Program-made: the position numbers and the translations under genes
Origin: Chloroflexota bacterium
Lineage (GTDB): Bacteria; Chloroflexota; Anaerolineae; Caldilineales; Caldilineaceae
DNA length: 7,929 nt
NCBI GenBank assembly: GCA_003451595.1
Contig: DMDA01000022.1
Location: 1-7,929, forward strand
Reading direction: 5' to 3'
Shown here: piece after piece, positions 6,453-7,929 of the stretch
Layout of the letters: each line of letters begins with the position of its first letter
How positions within the stretch are numbered: the first letter of the stretch is position 1
The notes under the pieces: model-generated
Told to the model about the DNA's origin: nothing
The model's database searches: none
What the model saw: only the letters and a program-made list of their open reading frames with translations

Positions 6453-7817
6453 ATGACCTGGCAAAACTATCTGGAAAGCAATCAGGCTGATTTTGAGGCG
6501 CGCTTGCTCGACTTCCTACGCATTCCAAGCATCTCCAGTCTGCCCGAACACGCCAACGACGTGCGCGCGGCGGGTGAGTGGGTGATGGCGCAATTGCAGC
6601 GCGCAGGGATGGAGCACATCGAGATGTTGGAGACCGGCGGCCACCCGGTCGTCTATGCCGACTGGCTACACGCGCCGGGTAAGCCAACGGTCATGATCTA
6701 CGGACATTTTGACACACAGCCGGTCGATCCGCTGGAACTGTGGGACAGCCCGCCCTTCACACCGGTGATCAAGGATGGCCGCGTCTATGCGCGCGGCGCC
6801 AGCGATGACAAAGGCAATATGCTGGCGCCTGTGCTGGCGCTGGAGGCCTTGCTCCGGAGCGAGGGCAGGCTCCCGATCAATGTGAAGTGTTTCTTCGAAG
6901 GCCAGGAGGAGATCGGCAGCCCAACCCTTCCCACCTTCGTCGCCGCCAACAAAGCGCGCTTCGCCTGCGACTTTGTGTTGAGCGCCGACGGCGGACAGTG
7001 GAGCGAGGATCAACCGGCATTGCTCGTTGGGTTGAAAGGACTGGCTGCGCTGCAGATCGACGTTGTCGGGCCAGCGTACGATGTTCATTCCGGGTTGTAT
7101 GGCGGCGCCATCCAGAACCCGATCCACGCGCTGGCTGCGATCCTGGCCTCGATGCGCGGCGCCGATGGCCGCATCCTGGTCGAGGGCTTCTACGACGACG
7201 TTGTGCCGCTCAGCGAGAGCGACCGCGCCGAGATCGCCCGCGTCCCCTACGACCAGGAGGCTGTGCGGCAGAAACTCGGCATCGACGCTTTCTTTGGCGA
7301 ACCGGGCTACACCACGCTCGAACGTTCGTGGGGCCGTCCAACGCTGGAAGTCAACGGCATCTGGGGGGGCTTTCAAGGCGAGGGGGTCAAGACTGTACTG
7401 CCCAGCGAAGCGCACGCCAAGATTACCTGCCGCCTGGTGGCGAACCAACGCCCAGACAAGATCGCTGCGCTCCTGGCCGAACACGTCGCGCGCCACACGC
7501 CGCCCGGCGTCAAGGTCACGGTGTCGATCAAAGAAAATGGCGCCATGCCCTATCTGATGGCGGGCAATCATCCAGGCAATGCGGCGGCGCGCGATGTGCT
7601 AGTGCAACTCTACGGCAAGGAGCCATTCCTGGCGCGCTCTGGCGGCAGCATCCCGGTGACGGCGATGTTCCTGGAATCGCTGGGCGCGTACACAGTCAGC
7701 TTTGGCTTTGGGCTAAACGACGAGCGCCAACACTCGCCCAACGAGTTCTTCCGGTTGGAAAACTTTGTCCGTGGCCAGCAGGCGTACTGCATGTTGTTGC
7801 ATCGTCTCGCTGCGTAA
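6453..7817 (+). CDS. M20-family zinc dipeptidase
   Basis: A 454-residue cytosolic metallopeptidase with no signal peptide, of the M20 (carnosinase/PepV/CPG2-like) fold, expected to hydrolyse dipeptides or related amide bonds with two metal ions. The expected residues are all present: H85 and D87 in GHFDTQP, the bridging Asp in ASDDKG (D118/D119), the catalytic pair E152/E153 in QEEIGS, D179 in SADGG, and H427 in RQHSPNE. H212 in DVHSG is the lid-domain histidine that contributes to the active site across the dimer in this family. The catalytic domain covers about 1-192 plus the C-terminal part, with the dimerisation lid between. The length is normal for dipeptidases of this type. The ATG at 6453 is chosen over the in-frame ATG at 6432 because it has a Shine-Dalgarno site. 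It stands alone, divergent from the tRNA. The exact substrate cannot be told from sequence. Confidence 0.95.
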   Translation: MTWQNYLESNQADFEARLLDFLRIPSISSLPEHANDVRAAGEWVMAQLQRAGMEHIEMLETGGHPVVYADWLHAPGKPTVMIYGHFDTQPVDPLELWDSPPFTPVIKDGRVYARGASDDKGNMLAPVLALEALLRSEGRLPINVKCFFEGQEEIGSPTLPTFVAANKARFACDFVLSADGGQWSEDQPALLVGLKGLAALQIDVVGPAYDVHSGLYGGAIQNPIHALAAILASMRGADGRILVEGFYDDVVPLSESDRAEIARVPYDQEAVRQKLGIDAFFGEPGYTTLERSWGRPTLEVNGIWGGFQGEGVKTVLPSEAHAKITCRLVANQRPDKIAALLAEHVARHTPPGVKVTVSIKENGAMPYLMAGNHPGNAAARDVLVQLYGKEPFLARSGGSIPVTAMFLESLGAYTVSFGFGLNDERQHSPNEFFRLENFVRGQQAYCMLLHRLAA

Positions 7818-7841
7818 CTCGTGCAGCCTTCAGGCAAGATT

Positions 7842-7897
7842 CCCTGGCAGACCGCCACCACAGAGCAGCTGGCATCGTCACCTGCGGCCTGCCAAGG
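7842..7897 (+). repeat. Imperfect inverted repeat downstream of the dipeptidase gene
   Basis: TGGCAG (7845-7850) pairs with CTGCCA (7889-7894). After an A/C mismatch CCGC (7852-7855) pairs with GCGG (7884-7887), and two outer C-G pairs lie beyond a second mismatch. The loop is 28 nt and no T-run follows. It may mark the 3' end of the dipeptidase transcript but is not a canonical terminator. The rest of 7818-7929 shows no supported gene. Confidence 0.3.
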
Positions 7898-7929
7898 ATG
7901 TTGTCTGTAGATGAGAATGGATGTTGTTC

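Noticed and set aside
6666..7571. Long open frame (301 codons) antisense to the dipeptidase gene
   Set aside because: It lies fully opposite a gene with all its catalytic motifs. Its translation shows no recognisable domain and is typical of antisense frames in GC-rich DNA.
7911..7929. Possible start of a new plus-strand gene (ATG AGA ATG GAT ...)
   Set aside because: Only six codons are visible before the edge. AAGGA lies 12 nt upstream, too far to be convincing, and the bases are part of a short direct repeat.

Overview
The window is GC-rich, densely coding DNA, most likely from a member of the Chloroflexota (perhaps the Caldilinea/Roseiflexus/Anaerolineae side). The assignment rests on protein style, not on a marker gene. 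It contains a secreted formylglycine-generating-enzyme-like protein whose N-terminus carries YLPL/FLPV motifs, and two large GT-C membrane proteins with extracellular beta-sandwich tails. I associate this combination with that phylum from memory, and no search was run.

Layout. Positions 1-582 (minus strand) hold the first 194 codons of a secreted protein: signal peptide, LPL motifs, one fibronectin-III-like domain and the start of an FGE-sulfatase (SUMF1) domain, cut by the window edge. Positions 583-784 are non-coding. They hold a candidate promoter for that gene and a nested stem-loop flanked by two copies of a 14-bp direct repeat. Positions 785-6036 (minus) are a two-gene operon. The upstream gene (TTG start at 6036) encodes a 737-residue PTPS-related/YfhO-like membrane protein. 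The downstream gene encodes a 1013-residue family-39-like glycosyltransferase. They overlap by four bases (ATGA). Their C-termini share a beta-sandwich module, once in the first protein and about three times in the second.

Positions 6037-6143 hold a good hairpin and a candidate promoter element. Positions 6144-6220 (minus) are a complete tRNA-Pro(UGG) with encoded CCA and a clear sigma-70-type promoter. Positions 6221-6452 form the divergent intergenic region. Positions 6453-7817 (plus) encode an intact M20-family zinc dipeptidase with a good Shine-Dalgarno site. Positions 7818-7929 are non-coding apart from an imperfect inverted repeat.

The two GT-C proteins probably act together at the cytoplasmic membrane, moving sugars from lipid carriers onto envelope glycans or secreted proteins on the outer face. 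The secreted protein may be part of the same cell-surface biology, but nothing in the sequence ties it to them functionally. The dipeptidase and tRNA look like ordinary housekeeping genes. I see no CRISPR array, transposase, phage gene or defence system. The least explained parts are the shared C-terminal modules and the 659-785 repeat/stem-loop region.
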